DNA from: Candidatus Omnitrophota bacterium
GTDB lineage: Bacteria > Omnitrophota > Gorgyraeia > B26-G9
Assembly (NCBI GenBank): GCA_018399295.1
Contig: JAGYOO010000056.1
Coordinates: 1-7,737, forward strand
Length of the DNA stretch: 7,737 nt
Reading direction: 5' to 3'
Part shown: positions 7,127 through 7,737 of the stretch, in pieces
Layout of the letters: every line of letters begins with the position of its first letter
Position numbering within the stretch: position 1 is the first letter of the stretch
Notes under the pieces: model-generated
Databases searched by the model: none
Seen by the model: the letters and a program-made list of their open reading frames with translations, nothing else
What the model was told of the DNA's origin: nothing
Made by a program: the position numbers and the translations under genes

Positions 7127-7588
7127 ATGTTAAATAATAAACTACTGATCTCCGTCATCGGCGGACATGATACTGACATTGAAACCTCTGATCTGGCTTA
7201 CCAGGTGGGGGGAATGGTCGCGCGGTTAAAGGCCATCCTTATCTGCGGCGGGCTGGATGGGGTGATGGAGCATGCCGCCCGGGGAGCGAAAGAGGCCGGT
7301 GGAATGACGGTCGGCATTCTGCCCGGGGCTGACAAACGCGAGGCCAATGCCTGGATCGATATCCCCATCCCGACCGGACTCGGATATACCCGCAATACAC
7401 TGGTTGCCGGCGCCGCGGATATTATTGTCGCGCTGAAAGGCAGGGAAGGGACGTTATCGGAAATAGCCATGGCCCTGACCGCTAAAAAACCGGTAATCGG
7501 CATAAGGTCCTGGGATATCCCGGGCATGATTCAGGTAGATACCGCGGCCGCGGCTGAGGCGGTAATCAAGGGTTTGATTAAAGAATGA
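7127..7588 (+). CDS. TIGR00725/LOG-like Rossmann-fold protein (SLOG superfamily)
   Basis: A 153-residue protein of the family related to LOG-type nucleoside 5'-monophosphate phosphoribohydrolases and to molybdenum-cofactor-carrier-like proteins; the true substrate of this subfamily is not settled. Conserved pieces are VIGGH (10-14), [15 protein letters not shown] (40-54), GILPG (63-67), TGLGYTRN (83-90) and GREGTLSE (105-112), the last resembling the PGGxGTxxE loop of LOG enzymes. One glycine of the usual GG pair reads K104. ATG 7127 places the first beta strand at residues 6-11, as in the family; only a weak GAG ribosome site is 5 nt upstream. It stands alone after the repeat spacer. Its last codons run directly into sequence of different composition. 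Confidence 0.85.
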   Translation: MLNNKLLISVIGGHDTDIETSDLAYQVGGMVARLKAILICGGLDGVMEHAARGAKEAGGMTVGILPGADKREANAWIDIPIPTGLGYTRNTLVAGAADIIVALKGREGTLSEIAMALTAKKPVIGIRSWDIPGMIQVDTAAAAEAVIKGLIKE

Positions 7589-7592
7589 AAAG

Positions 7593-7737
7593 GACGCCTC
7601 CTCCAGCGAGATGTTCGGCGACAGCCCCGGTCCACAGAGCGAGGCCACGCCCTTGCGCCCTTGCAGCCCCTACGCCGTGGCCAAGGTGGCGGCCTATCAT
7701 CACACCCGCCTCTACCGCGAGGCCTATGGCCTTTTCG
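7593..7737 (+). CDS. gmd: GDP-mannose 4,6-dehydratase, internal fragment without start, cut by the window end
   Basis: The frame starting at 7596 encodes 47 residues that match the centre of GDP-mannose 4,6-dehydratase, which converts GDP-mannose to GDP-4-keto-6-deoxymannose for fucose, rhamnose or other deoxyhexose glycans. [10 protein letters not shown] carries the catalytic serine/threonine and glutamate region, SPYAVAK carries the Tyr-Lys pair of the short-chain dehydrogenase triad, and YREAYGLF follows. About 110-120 N-terminal residues with the nucleotide-binding glycine motif are absent. The frame upstream hits a stop at 7575-7577 with no start codon between. The base composition (100 of the last 147 bases are G or C) is far above that of all neighbours. 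The fragment is recognisable with high certainty, but whether it belongs to this genome is doubtful. Confidence 0.85.

Noticed and set aside
7454..7648. Antisense frame spanning the 7590 junction
   Set aside because: It crosses the composition break and overlaps both real coding frames, so it cannot be a conserved gene.

Overview
The window looks like a piece of a bacterial genome, probably an uncultured lineage assembled from a metagenome. Coding sequence is of moderate GC, all genes are on the plus strand, and Shine-Dalgarno sites are clear for most genes. The phylum cannot be fixed from the sequence. A PyrR-attenuated pyrBC operon, a bacterial endonuclease Q, a membrane glycosyltransferase fused to TPR repeats, and long repeat-rich spacers are compatible with a candidate-phylum or Firmicutes-like bacterium, but this is inference.

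Layout: (1) 1-1766 holds the C-terminal bulk of an ArnT/GT39-like membrane protein with six C-terminal TPRs. Its N-terminal catalytic part is missing, and a stop plus a probable frameshift lie just upstream of the first usable ATG. (2) 1763-4701 is a complete, textbook-like pyrimidine unit: a sigma70-type promoter, a PyrR RNA-binding hairpin with a CNGNGA loop, an intrinsic attenuator terminator, then pyrR (probably starting at CTG), pyrB and pyrC, packed with 6-nt and 0-nt gaps. PyrR with UMP would favour termination and shut down the operon when pyrimidines are plentiful. PyrB and PyrC catalyse consecutive steps of de novo UMP synthesis. (3) 4702-5036 is a non-coding spacer built from short repeated words. 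(4) 5037-6772 is a two-gene unit: an endonuclease Q-type PHP/zinc-finger DNA-repair nuclease and a small flavodoxin-like protein. (5) 6773-7126 is a second repeat-rich spacer that carries the words of spacer 1 in inverted orientation, including a 44-nt element (41/44 identical). The endoQ-flavodoxin unit is therefore framed by large imperfect inverted repeats. (6) 7127-7588 encodes a TIGR00725/LOG-like Rossmann protein. (7) From about 7590 the sequence switches abruptly to roughly 68% GC and encodes an internal piece of GDP-mannose 4,6-dehydratase with no start. This looks like an assembly chimera or a recombination breakpoint.

The most noteworthy items are the inverted-repeat-framed endoQ cassette, the repeat vocabulary of the two spacers, the CTG start proposed for pyrR, and the junction at about 7590. 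No clearly new defence or mobile system is visible.
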